Positions 33,923 through 42,676 of a stretch of DNA of 64,000 nt are shown piece after piece (position 1 is the first letter of the stretch; each line of letters opens with the position of its first letter). Source of the DNA: Ktedonobacter robiniae (lineage in GTDB: Bacteria; Chloroflexota; Ktedonobacteria; Ktedonobacterales; Ktedonobacteraceae); the NCBI RefSeq assembly GCF_016587375.1, contig NZ_BNJG01000005.1, positions 1 through 64,000 of the forward strand, given 5' to 3'. The notes under the pieces are model-generated. The model saw only the letters and a program-made list of their open reading frames with translations, was not told where the DNA came from and searched no databases. The position numbers and the translations under genes were made by a program.

Positions 33923-35164
33923 ATGCAGATCGTATATGAACGCTGTTGTGGTTTGGATATCCACCAGAAAACCGTCGTAGGATGTCGACTGCTGAGCCAG
34001 CCAAAAGGGAACATCGAGAAATCAATTCGGACTTTTGCGACGACGATCAGTGGGCTCATGGAGCTTGACAGTTGGCTCGCAGAGGGACAGGTGGAGCAAG
34101 TGGCACTCGAAAGCACTGGCATCTATTGGCGTCCCATTTTCCAGTTGCTGGAAGGACGTTATGAGATCATATTGGTCAATGCCCAGCATATGCACGCCAT
34201 TCCTGGACATAAAACAGATATTAAGGATAGCGAGTGGATCGCTGATCTCTTGCGCCACGGGTTACTCAAAGCCAGCTTCATTCCCCCCAAGCCTATTCGA
34301 GAACTACGTGACCTGGTGCGTACCCAGACTCACTTGATGCAGGAGCGGAATCGGCATATTAACCGCATCCACAAGATCCTGGAAACGGCCAATATCAAGT
34401 TGAGTTCGGTCGTCACTGATATCGTCGGGAAAAGTGCCAGGCAAATGCTGGAAGCCCTCATTGCAGGAGAAAGCGACCCAGCTCAGCTAGCCAAGCTGGC
34501 CCGTGGCCGGATGCGTCCGAAGGTAGCTCAGCTCCAACAGGCCTTGCAGGGGCACTTAGAACCCCATCATCGCTTTCTGCTCAGAGAGACCCTTGCCCAT
34601 CTCGATTTTCTCCAGCAGCGCACCGAGCAACTGGAGCAGGAAGTAGCGGAGCGCCTTTCCCCTTTTGAGGCGAGCATTGTGCTTCTCACAACCATCCCTG
34701 GCCTTTCTCGACGCTCTGCTACCATTCTCATTTCGGAGCTGGGGACAGATCTGGCTGCATTTCCGAGTGCAGCTCATTTAGCGTCATGGGTGGGGCTCTG
34801 TCCTGGCAGTCAGCTGAGTGCAGGCAAACGTCGCAATGGGAAGCCGACCAAAGGCAACAGCTACCTCCGTTCTGTGCTGGTCCAAGTTGCTTGGGTGCTC
34901 ACACGCATGAGTGACAATTACCTTTCAGCTCAGTTCCATCATCTTAAGCCCCGACTAGGTGCGAAGAAAGCTGTGGTGGCAGTTGCTCACAGTGTGCTGG
35001 TCATCGTCTATCATGTGTTAACCAAAGGAGAGCCCTATCAAGATCTTGGGCCAGATTACTTTCGTGGGCAAAACAAGGAACAGCAAGCCCGACGCTTTGT
35101 CCACCAGTTAGAAACCTTGGGTTATCATGTCGAGCTTGCCCCACAAGAGGAGGTGACTTCCTAA
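33923..35164 (+). CDS. IS110-family transposase, intact
   Basis: 413 residues from ATG 33923, placed by AAAGGAGAGAGCGA. The N-terminal RuvC-like DEDD domain shows GLDIHQKTVVGCRLL (first Asp), ALESTGIYWRPIFQLLEGRY (Glu) and HKTDIKDSEWIADLLRHGLL (Asp pair). The C-terminal Transposase_20 domain reads LTTIPGLSRRSATILISELG, then FPSAAHLASWVGLCPGSQLS and GNSYLRSVLVQVAWVLTRM. The length is right for the family and the frame is unbroken, so it may be active. IS110 enzymes use a structured bridge RNA from the element's non-coding ends to choose target and donor; the flanks 33700-33922 or 35165-35290 would be the place to look. Confidence 0.93.
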   Translation: MQIVYERCCGLDIHQKTVVGCRLLSQPKGNIEKSIRTFATTISGLMELDSWLAEGQVEQVALESTGIYWRPIFQLLEGRYEIILVNAQHMHAIPGHKTDIKDSEWIADLLRHGLLKASFIPPKPIRELRDLVRTQTHLMQERNRHINRIHKILETANIKLSSVVTDIVGKSARQMLEALIAGESDPAQLAKLARGRMRPKVAQLQQALQGHLEPHHRFLLRETLAHLDFLQQRTEQLEQEVAERLSPFEASIVLLTTIPGLSRRSATILISELGTDLAAFPSAAHLASWVGLCPGSQLSAGKRRNGKPTKGNSYLRSVLVQVAWVLTRMSDNYLSAQFHHLKPRLGAKKAVVAVAHSVLVIVYHVLTKGEPYQDLGPDYFRGQNKEQQARRFVHQLETLGYHVELAPQEEVTS

Positions 35165-35270
35165 ATCTTCTCTTGCATCCCAAACGTGACCACATCGATT
35201 GCTCACGGCAGAGCTGTGAGTAGGGGGTGACTCTGTCTGTCGGCGGGGAACCAGTATTCCATTTTCGAAG

Positions 35271-35291
35271 GATCATTCAGCGCAATTACCA
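35271..35291 (+). repeat. 21-bp sequence repeated at 48258-48278
   Basis: GATCATTCAGCGCAATTACC plus A occurs here, 107 bp after the IS110 stop, and again at 48258-48278 near a cupin remnant. Exact identity over 21 bp in a 64-kb window is unlikely by chance and suggests a shared mobile-element flank. Confidence 0.5.
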
Positions 35292-35391
35292 CTATGCTTC
35301 TGCCTGCGCCTCCAGCCAGCGTTTGAGAAAAAATCGCTCTTGCGAGAGTCTTGAGTGACTTCTCGTTGTTTCCCGCTTCATTGTGACCCGA

Positions 35392-35526
35392 GTGTAAATT
35401 ACAAAATTCGGTGTCGTATTTGTGATACCACTCCATGTCGTATGTTCTCATCCTTCCATTTGGAAACGGGCCATTTACGACAGAGAACGAGTGAGAAAAT
35501 GCGACACCGAATTTTGTAATTTACAC
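35392..35526. mobile_element. MITE-like element, 135 bp, with 4-bp target duplication
   Basis: Perfect 25-bp terminal inverted repeats at 35392-35416 and 35502-35526, outer sequence GTGTAAATTACAAAATTCGG. CCGA flanks both sides (35388-35391 and 35527-35530), consistent with a target-site duplication. There is no coding capacity. It ends 12 bp past the stop of the peroxiredoxin gene and could act as its terminator. Terminal TGTAAAT is shared with the element at 14648. Confidence 0.75.
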
Positions 35527-35537
35527 CCGAGAGGCCT

Positions 35538-36206
35538 TTACTTGCTCATGGTGCGCAGGCTCTCGAGGAGCGCGGATGGCTCCAGGCGGTGGGTGTAGTC
35601 CGCATCGGCGTAGGTCAGGCGGATGGTGCCATCCTGGGAGATGATGAAGGTGCCGGGTACAGGTAGCTCCCAGGACTCGTCACCGTTGAAGGCGGGTATG
35701 TCGGAGCCAAGGCTCTTGAGGAGGGTGCGTGTTTGCTCCTCAATCGAGAAGACCAGGCCAAACTGACGAGCGACCTTGTTGCCCTGGTCGCTCAGGACCG
35801 GAAAAGCCAGCTCATGCTTCTCGCTCATAGAGAGTGAGTGATCAGGTGTCTGAGGCGAGATAGCGATGAGACTCGCGCCCAGCTCCTTGATCTGGGGCAG
35901 AACCTGCTGATAGGCATGGAGCTGCAGATTGCAGTAGGGGCACCACTCACCACGGTAGAACGTTACGACGACCGGCCCCTGCTGGAGAAGCCCCGCGAGC
36001 GAGACCTGGCGCCCCAGAGCATCGGGCAGCGTGAAAGAAGGAGCTTTCTCACCCACCTGCAACGCGTTCTTTTCTACGCCAGACTCAATGAGCGTGTTGA
36101 TATGCTGGTTAAACTGGTCAACGACCTGGGGAGGAGCCTGAGTCGCGAGCTGGGCATTGAACTCATTAATTTGCTGCTTAAGCGTTGCGTTCTGGTCTAT
36201 AGACAT
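35538..36206 (-). CDS. Peroxiredoxin (AhpC/TSA family)
   Basis: 222 residues from ATG 36206 (GAAAGGGAAGAAAGCG upstream). An N-terminal helical extension (ATLKQQINEFNAQLATQAPP) precedes the thioredoxin fold, which begins KAPSFTLPDALGRQVSLAGL. The active site is VVTFYRGEWCPYCNLQLHAY, with a CxxC pair near residues 87-90. Then come ASLIAISPQTPDHSLSMSEK and FPVLSDQGNKVARQFGL. Family role: reduction of peroxides using thiols. The upstream palindrome GTTAGTTAACTAAC is shared with the neighbouring TetR gene, which probably represses it. Confidence 0.92.
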   Translation of the reverse strand: MSIDQNATLKQQINEFNAQLATQAPPQVVDQFNQHINTLIESGVEKNALQVGEKAPSFTLPDALGRQVSLAGLLQQGPVVVTFYRGEWCPYCNLQLHAYQQVLPQIKELGASLIAISPQTPDHSLSMSEKHELAFPVLSDQGNKVARQFGLVFSIEEQTRTLLKSLGSDIPAFNGDESWELPVPGTFIISQDGTIRLTYADADYTHRLEPSALLESLRTMSK

Positions 36207-36244
36207 CGCTTTCTTCCCTTTCTTTTTACCAACGAACAATTTTT

Positions 36245-36258
36245 GTTAGTTAACTAAC
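36245..36258. promoter_or_regulatory. Probable TetR operator upstream of the peroxiredoxin gene
   Basis: Perfect 14-bp palindrome GTTAGTTAACTAAC, 39 bp before the peroxiredoxin ATG. The core AGTTAGTTAACT recurs at 36917-36928 in front of the TetR gene. Confidence 0.7.
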
Positions 36259-36306
36259 TTAATTTGTGCGTGGAAGAGGATCACTCTGTGTGCTCCCAAT
36301 GGGTGC

Positions 36307-36891
36307 TTATGGAAGTGCTGCCTGGTGAGAGGCGGCGAGATCGTCAAGCCACTTTTCGAGGCGGGTGAGTTTGCGCTCGAACATTTCTGGCGAACGCAGG
36401 CTCTGGAGCAGGAGATAGATCCCCTGCATGTTCGCGAGCAGGTCTACGGCCAGATCGCGCGCCTCGTCGCCGAAGTCAAGCTGGCGGAACTGCTTCTCGG
36501 CCCAGTCCACCTGGAGAGCAAAGAGTTCAGAGGAGGACTGAGCCAGGGGCGTCTCCTCTTTCTCCAGTTCCAGGCAGAGCGTAGCGTAAGGACAACCATA
36601 GCTCATCAATTGGTCACGGGAGGAGCGTCCGATACACGCCAGAGCTTTGAGCCGTTGCCAGGGGTCTGGCAGGGCCTCAAGAGCATGCAGATTAGCGCGG
36701 ATCTCCTGTAAATGCGCTTTGATGACAGCCTCGACCAGGGCATCCTTGGTCTTAAAGTAGTAGTAGACGTTGCCAAGGGGAACCCCTGACGCCTGGGCTA
36801 CATCCGCCAGCGTCGTGCGATGGGTGCCTTGCTGGTACATCACCTGCGTGGCGGCCTCGATCAGGCGCTGGCGTTTCTCCTCTCCTGGCAT
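36307..36891 (-). CDS. TetR/AcrR-family regulator
   Basis: 194 residues. The helix-turn-helix is RQRLIEAATQVMYQQGTHRT, then TLADVAQASGVPLGNVYYYF and KTKDALVEAVI, of the LmrA/YxaF-like group. The C-terminal domain has SYGCPYATLCLELEKEETPL with two Cys near residue 100. Together with a peroxiredoxin target, these could sense oxidants or electrophiles, as in some cysteine-based TetR repressors; this is inference. It lies upstream of and on the same strand as the peroxiredoxin gene, each with its own copy of the operator. Confidence 0.92.
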   Translation of the reverse strand: MPGEEKRQRLIEAATQVMYQQGTHRTTLADVAQASGVPLGNVYYYFKTKDALVEAVIKAHLQEIRANLHALEALPDPWQRLKALACIGRSSRDQLMSYGCPYATLCLELEKEETPLAQSSSELFALQVDWAEKQFRQLDFGDEARDLAVDLLANMQGIYLLLQSLRSPEMFERKLTRLEKWLDDLAASHQAALP

Positions 36892-36916
36892 ACCCTTGAT
36901 CTCCTCTGCAAAAATG

Positions 36917-36928
36917 AGTTAGTTAACT
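36917..36928. promoter_or_regulatory. Probable TetR autoregulatory operator
   Basis: AGTTAGTTAACT, within the near-palindrome TTAGTTAACTTA, lies 26 bp upstream of the TetR start and matches the palindrome in front of the peroxiredoxin gene. Confidence 0.65.
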
Positions 36929-37044
36929 TACAAATAGAGTGTACATGAGCGGAAATCAGATTGTCAAGGATAGTGGTAAATGCCTCGGAACCCGGACCAT
37001 TTTTGCCTTGAAACAGGCACACTTGCCCCGACATACGGAAAATT

Positions 37045-37088
37045 GGTAGTGACTCTATTGAGAAGTGATATATAAGGGAGTCACTACC
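37045..37088. repeat. Inverted repeat in TetR upstream region
   Basis: GGTAGTGACTC at 37045-37055 and its complement at 37078-37088, with a 22-bp AT-rich spacer. Possible regulatory dyad or element end. Confidence 0.4.
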
Positions 37089-37190
37089 CCAATGTGAGCA
37101 CTGGTACAAAACTACTTGAGCCAACCGCTTCACATCTGGGGTATCAGCAGAGAAGAGCGTAAATAACAACGAGATCTACACCCCTTTGAG

Positions 37191-37248
37191 GGGTCACAAG
37201 ATTACGGCGGGCAAAACATACGCTAAGCCCGCCGTAATCTTGTGACCC
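37191..37248 (-). terminator. 22-bp perfect hairpin after the YVTN protein gene
   Basis: Arms at 37191-37212 and 37227-37248 (outer GGGTCACAAGATTACGGCGG), loop of 14 nt. It begins 21 bp beyond the YVTN stop on the minus strand. The arm is overlapped by a small CCCCTTTGAGGGG hairpin. The long perfect arms resemble a MITE or a strong terminator. Confidence 0.55.
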
Positions 37249-37269
37249 TATCATGGCACCATTTCTTCC

Positions 37270-38778
37270 TCATTGCGCCTGGACCTGCACGGGCGTTGCG
37301 TGCTGCGTAGCGGTCCCAGGATAGATCACAAGGTAGCGGCGTGGCATGTTGTTCTGCCCCAGCACGACTTGTCGGATCGGACCGACGGTGTTGACAATAG
37401 CGGCGCCTGCCGCGTTCGTCGTGAAGACCTCCAGCGGCTCCAGCGTGCCGTTGCCATTCGGATCTGAGGAGAGCGCAAGCACATAGGATTGCTTAGGGGC
37501 GAGCCCGGTCACGGCTGCTTGCAGTACCTGCACCTGCCCTTGATCAAACAGCGAGGCACTGGTAGGGGCTTGCTGCCCGGCTGCCAGTTTTGCCGGCTTG
37601 CCATTCTTCAGTGGCACGAGCGAGAGATGCGTGGCTTGTTTAGCGATGCCAAGCGAAGTGAGGCCCTGCGTACCAGTGCCGCTCGGCACGGCATTGGGCA
37701 CGTACGTGATCGCCTGACACCCTTGCCCAATCGGGCTTTTCCCTACCACCTGGTTGGTCAGCGTATTAATGGCAACCAGGTTATCTCCGTTTTCAAGCCC
37801 GACATAGACCCGTGTTCCATCGCCGGACGGCCAGACCCCATGCGGCAACGCGCCGACCGGAATGGTCGCGACTTGAGCGAAGTTGTCGGTGCGGAATACC
37901 TTGACCTCGTTGAGCCCACCGATGGTGATATAGGCAAACGTGCCGTGGGCATTGTGGACGATATTGACATGGTTGGTAATCGGTCCCGTGTCAAGTGTTT
38001 TCAACATCGAGAAAGGTGGCTGGCCATCGAACACCTGCACCCTACCCGTGTCCTTCAATGTGTACCAGACCTGTTTACCGTCCGGCGTCGCCGCAATATT
38101 TGGGCAGAACGGGCTTGCCTGGGGGATCCGCTTGATAACCTTGTGATCGGTGACCGTGATCACGTCGGTCTCAGGAGTGAAGGAGGAGCAGACATAGCCG
38201 TATTTGTCATCGGGGGAAAAAATCGTCATGCCCGGTCCATTCGCCACGGTGATGCGGGTCTTCTCCTGATACGTGGCGCCATCAAGAACGGAGACGTAGT
38301 TCTCGCCACGGACGGTCACCCAGGCCTCCTTCCCATCTGGCGTGTAGAACGCTTCATGAGGCGAGCGTCCGACATAGGTGACGTGTTTCACGGTATTGGT
38401 TGCCGTGTCGATGAAGGCAACGGAATTCGAGGCGATCGAAACGACCAGGAGGGTGCGATGATCGGGTGAGAAGCCCATGCCATGCACGAGCAACTGCCCT
38501 GTATACAGTGGGTTGAGATTGGCTGGGGTTGGGGCTCCCAGATTAATGGCACCCAGGAGCTTGTTGTCGACCGGATCGGTGACGGTGACGGTGTTTGACC
38601 ATTGGTCCGCAGTATAGACGCGGTCTCGGTGGCTGAGGGCTATATCTGGAGAGGTTGGTGTCCCAAACGGAACCTGCCCCGCCCAGGCGATTGGGGGAGA
38701 GACGGAGGCCGTGGGAATAAGCGATGCCATAACCAGGGTCATGGTAATCAGCACAATACTAAAAAAGCTGCGTTTCAT
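37270..38778 (-). CDS. Secreted YVTN/YncE-like beta-propeller protein
   Basis: 502 residues from ATG 38778 (TAGGAGTATCCGC upstream). An N-terminal signal peptide is clear: MKRSFFSIVLITMTLVMASL, then a cleavable ...PIAWAGQ. The body has 40-residue propeller blades of the YVTN type, such as DTATNTVKHVTYVGRSPHEA, SVLDGATYQEKTRITVANGP and VAINTLTNQVVGKSPIGQGC. The last 120 residues form a separate beta domain (YVLALSSDPNGNGTLEPLEV). Such proteins sit outside the membrane as binding scaffolds. It follows a DUF305 gene by about 107 bp on the same strand; both families are often linked to extracytoplasmic metal, especially copper, handling. Confidence 0.88.
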   Translation of the reverse strand: MKRSFFSIVLITMTLVMASLIPTASVSPPIAWAGQVPFGTPTSPDIALSHRDRVYTADQWSNTVTVTDPVDNKLLGAINLGAPTPANLNPLYTGQLLVHGMGFSPDHRTLLVVSIASNSVAFIDTATNTVKHVTYVGRSPHEAFYTPDGKEAWVTVRGENYVSVLDGATYQEKTRITVANGPGMTIFSPDDKYGYVCSSFTPETDVITVTDHKVIKRIPQASPFCPNIAATPDGKQVWYTLKDTGRVQVFDGQPPFSMLKTLDTGPITNHVNIVHNAHGTFAYITIGGLNEVKVFRTDNFAQVATIPVGALPHGVWPSGDGTRVYVGLENGDNLVAINTLTNQVVGKSPIGQGCQAITYVPNAVPSGTGTQGLTSLGIAKQATHLSLVPLKNGKPAKLAAGQQAPTSASLFDQGQVQVLQAAVTGLAPKQSYVLALSSDPNGNGTLEPLEVFTTNAAGAAIVNTVGPIRQVVLGQNNMPRRYLVIYPGTATQHATPVQVQAQ

Positions 38779-38885
38779 GCGGATACTCCTATTTGTTACA
38801 GATACCGCATAAATGTACAATACGAAGATAGCCGTTATATGCTGATCAAAGATAGCTCATGGGACAACGACTCAGACGAAGGAGG

Positions 38886-39653
38886 TCACCCACGCTCGCC
38901 GAGTTGCATCGCGACGATCTCCTGCTGCTGGGTGGCGATGATTTCCTGAGCAAGGCCGCGAAGAGGCTCATCATGCCCATAGCTCAGTTCGGCTTTTGCC
39001 ATATCGATGGCGCCCTGATGATGCGGCACCATCATGGCGACGAAATCTCTATCCACGTCACCGGATGGTTTGATCTTCATCCCTACCATCATTTTGGCCA
39101 TTGCCGCATTATTCTTGGCGAAGAACGGCCCCTCATCCTGGCTGGTGAACTGGGAGGAAGATGTAGGAATATCAACGAGCGCGAGCCGCATCGTAGCAAT
39201 ATCCTCTTGCTGAGTGACGATGATTTCCTGAGCAATGGCGCGGAGTTTCTCGTTATGCCCATAGCTCAGTTCGGCTTTTGCCATATCGATGGCGCCCTGA
39301 TGATGCGGCACCATCATGGCGACGAAGTCTCTATCCACGTCACCAGATGGTTTGATCTTCATCTCTACCATCATTTTGGCCATTGCCGCATTATTCTTGG
39401 CGAAGAACGACATTTCCTCAGCATTCGAAGAGGGTGTCGTGTTGCTAAGGGCGATGCCAATGATGAGAGCGGTGGCAAGGAGTAACACCCCTAAACCGAA
39501 CAGCATACAGTGAAAGAGAGGCATACTGCCTCTCAGCCTGTCCATAGTCGTTGCTCGTGAAGGTTCATCACGCTGCTCGGCTGCATGTAGACGCGCTTCC
39601 GCTCGTCGCTGCCCGCGAGTTCCAAGGACGTCTATTGATCGCCTTCTTCCCAT
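38886..39653 (-). CDS. Membrane-anchored protein with two tandem DUF305 domains
   Basis: 255 residues from ATG 39653 with GAGGAGG just upstream; GTG 39656 is directly before it. An N-terminal basic region is followed by one transmembrane helix (LFGLGVLLLATALIIGIALS) and then two DUF305 units. Each carries the ferritin-like motif DFVAMMVPHHQGAIDMAKAE and AQEII(V/A)TQQ. The units are nearly identical and spaced 94 residues (282 bp). DUF305 proteins are His/Met-rich and extracytoplasmic and are associated with copper-handling genes. The following gene encodes a secreted beta-propeller. Confidence 0.9.
   Translation of the reverse strand: MGRRRSIDVLGTRGQRRAEARLHAAEQRDEPSRATTMDRLRGSMPLFHCMLFGLGVLLLATALIIGIALSNTTPSSNAEEMSFFAKNNAAMAKMMVEMKIKPSGDVDRDFVAMMVPHHQGAIDMAKAELSYGHNEKLRAIAQEIIVTQQEDIATMRLALVDIPTSSSQFTSQDEGPFFAKNNAAMAKMMVGMKIKPSGDVDRDFVAMMVPHHQGAIDMAKAELSYGHDEPLRGLAQEIIATQQQEIVAMQLGERG
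38923..39412 (-). repeat. Tandem 282-bp intragenic duplication
   Basis: Two direct copies (about 38923-39130 and 39205-39412) at an offset of 282 bp inside the DUF305 gene, nearly identical at nucleotide level, with long shared blocks around 38975 and 39257. The similarity indicates recent unequal recombination or gene conversion. Confidence 0.75.
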
Positions 39654-39656
39654 CAC

Positions 39657-40246
39657 ATCCTCCTCTTGTCTCCTTCGGGAACGTACAGATCCTCGACATT
39701 GTCTGTAAGCAGGAGCGTCCTCATCCTTGAACTCTCCCCATCGGCGCAGGAATACGACAAAACGCTAGAAGGCTCTTCGCATGGCCTTGATTTTCCTCTC
39801 TATGGCCATCCCTGCTAATCTGCGAGTGTTCCAACAAGAAGAATAGTTGATGAGAGCAAGAGACGTGCCACCCGATTTACGCGAATCATCTGCCAGACCA
39901 ATCGAGCCATGAAACGCATAAACCATTCTGCTGGTGGGAGGTAACGATTTTGCTTCCATGTCCTTTTTCTCTTCCTGGCTTTGTCATTCAAGGGTTTCCG
40001 CCTTACTCATGTAGAGCTTTATTCTCGAACGATAGAGCGAGGGATAGAATATTACAGTGAAATGGTTTTCAGGTTTTTCGCTTCTCTGGTCACGAGATTT
40101 ACCATAATCCTGCAGCCAAATCCTACGATCTGTTTGTGTATCTTATGGATTGAGAGAGAATGGGAGCCAGCAAACTGGTAACGTCTCCCCGTCAGCAGCC
40201 CCCTCCTCTCATTTCGACCTGGACGGTGAAAACACGGGAGAAGGGC
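39657..40246. other. Gene-poor stretch
   Basis: About 590 bp with no recognised gene. A 64-codon minus-strand frame at 39765-39959 exists, but it has no family match and no ribosome site. Confidence 0.4.
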
Positions 40247-40585
40247 ATGGAGCAAGTTGAGGAGCTACAAGGCAAGAAGGCATGTGCGCAGTGCAGCAAA
40301 GAGAAAAACCTCATTGAATTTTATCGCACAAAAAACGGGGCTGATGGGCGGATGAAAATGTGCATCCAATGTTTCAAGGAGAATAAAGAGGAACGCCAAC
40401 GACGCGAACATGAGGAATGGGAACGTCGACGCCGCGAACGCGAGGCACAATTACAGGAGGAACGTGAGCGGCAAGAGCGCCTGGAGGTTTATGAACGCGA
40501 GCGCCAGGCGAAACGACAGGCAGAAATGGTAAATGATCTACCATGTGGTTCTGCCCACGGGATGTGCAACGAGATGTACGTTTAA
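40247..40585 (+). CDS. Zinc-finger, charged coiled-coil protein
   Basis: 112 residues from ATG 40247 (GGGAGAAGGGC upstream). CAQCSKEKNLIEFYRTKNGA and MKMCIQCFKENKEERQ form a CxxC...CxxC zinc ribbon of the kind found at the start of phage and mobile-element HNH-type proteins. A highly charged coil follows (EERQRREHEEWERRRREREA). The end (DLPCGSAHGMCNEMYV) does not look like a natural continuation, so the gene may be cut short. Function unknown, with possible nucleic-acid binding. Confidence 0.6.
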   Translation: MEQVEELQGKKACAQCSKEKNLIEFYRTKNGADGRMKMCIQCFKENKEERQRREHEEWERRRREREAQLQEERERQERLEVYERERQAKRQAEMVNDLPCGSAHGMCNEMYV

Positions 40586-41120
40586 ACAAAATAAAGTGGC
40601 TTGGACCGCCCTTCGTCGCCATCGCGCTTCGGCGATGAAGCGTAATTTCCACGCACCTCTCCAACAAGCAAGCGATAAGACCGAAGTGGCTTGTAAAGCC
40701 GACTCAAACAATATCGCCTGCTTACTGTAAGCTCGTTTCACATCCCATGGGCAGAGCCAAATGTTGAGAAGCTCAACCATTGCAGTGTGGAAATATGGCT
40801 CTAGAAGCGAATGATTGTACGCCTTCATTGGTAATTCTGGTGGTCAGGAGGTCACACATCTCGCGCTTTATCTGCAATGTACAGGTTGTCTACACGCTCA
40901 CACTGAAAAGAGAAGGAGGCAGCCATATGTGCAAAAATTTACAGCTTGCTCTTGTATTATTCCAACAGGCTATGATTCAATGCAAATCATAAATTGTCAT
41001 TATGTGCGGTAATAATCTCTCTTGAAGAAGAACAGGATCATCCGAGTCATACACAAACGTGTCTCAAGAAGATCCCCTGGTCAAAAATGGAAGAATCGGA
41101 AGGTTTTTGGGGAGGTTCGA
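40586..41120. other. Intergenic region before the TauE fusion gene
   Basis: About 530 bp. Several short frames, none convincing. It ends with the strong ribosome site GGGGAGG at 41109-41115. Confidence 0.4.
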
Positions 41121-42458
41121 GTGATACAACACCTGCGTTCCTTTTTCTCGGCGCACCAGATTTCTGGTGGGAATCAGCAGGGCTCAGACCCATCTGAACA
41201 CCAGCAGGAGCCAATACCTTACCCATATGCCTGGGCGACTGCTCTAATTGGCTGGGTTCTGCAAGGCGGTGTGTTGATCAGCGCTGCGGTGATGCTGGTT
41301 GGGATTATTCTGCTTCCCACTCGACCAGGGGGGCTTTCTCCAGAGCGTTTACTGGTCTTTCCGTTCACCGGTTCCGCGCTGGTAGCCAGCCTGGCTCAAT
41401 GGCATCCCCAGGGGATTATCACGCTGGGCTTACTGTTGTTGATTGCCACACCTGTTTTACGCGTAGCGGTCTCGATCGTGATGTTTGCGGTAGAACGTGA
41501 TCGCACCTATGTGGTCATTACCTGTCTAGTGCTGGCTATTTTGCTGTTCAGTATCTTTGGTGTGGGCACCTGGAGTTCCGGGCAACACGCCGCGCTGACT
41601 GGAGGGATACAGTTTTCCGCGCTGGCTCCCGTGCTGATTTTCCTGGCGTCGATCGCCGCAGGTTTACTCGGCTCGCTGGTGGGTCTCGGCGGTGGCGTGC
41701 TAATCGTGCCGCTGCTCATCCTGATCTTTAAACTGCCCGTCACGTTTGCCATTGGCGCGAGCATCATCTCGGTCATCGCGACCTCCAGCGGCGCGGCAGC
41801 AGCCTATGTACGCGATCGCCTCACCAATCTGCGCATTGGGATGTTTCTGGAGATTGCCACCACGATCGGAGCGATCAGTGGGGCGTTTCTCGCCGGTGTG
41901 CTAGCTCCCAATTTGCTGAACATCATCTTTGGAGTCATTCTCTTGCTTTCTGCCGCGCCGTTGGTGGTCGAAATCGGCGAAGACACTCCTCAGGGGGTGA
42001 AAAACGATCACCTGGCAACCTGGTTGCATCTTTCCAGTATCTACCCTGACCACAAACTGGGGAAGGATATGGCGTATCAGGTAACCCGCACTCCCTGGGG
42101 ACTGGCTATGATGTACGTTGCTGGCCTGATCTCAGGGCTCCTGGGCATTGGCAGCGGAACCTTTAAGGTCATCGCGCTGGACTCCTTGATGCGGTTGCCG
42201 ATCAAGGTCAGTACGACGACCTCCAATTTTATGATTGGGGTCACGGCGGCGGCCAGTGCGGGCATCTATTTCTCGCGTGGGGACATTCCCCCGCTGATCG
42301 CGGCTCCGGTCGCGCTGGGCATTCTCGTTGGCGCGCTGGTCGGAGCACGCCTGCTCGCGAGCATCAGCAACAAACTGCTTCGGCTGATCTTCTTGTTGGT
42401 GTTGCTCGTCAGCGCCATCGAGATGATCTTGCATGGAGTCGGGTGGGGAGCATTTTAG
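41121..42458 (+). CDS. DUF1634-TauE/SafE fusion membrane transporter
   Basis: 445 residues from GTG 41121, chosen for its excellent GGGGAGG site; an ATG at 41022 would add 33 poor-quality residues. The N-terminal 140 residues have three or four helices with WVLQGGVLISAAVMLVGIIL, FPFTGSALVASLAQWHPQGI and ATPVLRVAVSIVMFAVERDR, the DUF1634 pattern. A TauE/SafE (PF01925) permease follows, opening ASIAAGLLGSLVGLGGGVLI, with its second half at YVAGLISGLLGIGSGTFKVI. TauE proteins export sulfite, sulfoacetate or related anions. The two domains are usually separate neighbouring genes, with TauE first; here they are fused with DUF1634 in front. Confidence 0.88.
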   Translation: MIQHLRSFFSAHQISGGNQQGSDPSEHQQEPIPYPYAWATALIGWVLQGGVLISAAVMLVGIILLPTRPGGLSPERLLVFPFTGSALVASLAQWHPQGIITLGLLLLIATPVLRVAVSIVMFAVERDRTYVVITCLVLAILLFSIFGVGTWSSGQHAALTGGIQFSALAPVLIFLASIAAGLLGSLVGLGGGVLIVPLLILIFKLPVTFAIGASIISVIATSSGAAAAYVRDRLTNLRIGMFLEIATTIGAISGAFLAGVLAPNLLNIIFGVILLLSAAPLVVEIGEDTPQGVKNDHLATWLHLSSIYPDHKLGKDMAYQVTRTPWGLAMMYVAGLISGLLGIGSGTFKVIALDSLMRLPIKVSTTTSNFMIGVTAAASAGIYFSRGDIPPLIAAPVALGILVGALVGARLLASISNKLLRLIFLLVLLVSAIEMILHGVGWGAF

Positions 42459-42676
42459 CGAAAAAACGGGACAAACGTGTCTCACAAAACCAGCTGATCC
42501 TCCCAAGCGAGAAGCATGGTGAAACCCTCTTCTCAGGCCAGCCCTGCCCTTGCAGGGAGAGATCAGTTCTCTCACTGACGCTTTTCCTGTCGTGCATGAA
42601 GTAATATGAAAATGAAAAACGAGTATCTAGAGTTGATGAAGGCGCTCTTTCGCTCCTCAATTTCTTCAATGGCCTC

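Noticed and set aside
37489..38469. 326-codon plus-strand frame over the YVTN gene
   Set aside because: Antisense shadow of a secreted beta-propeller with a clear signal peptide and ribosome site.
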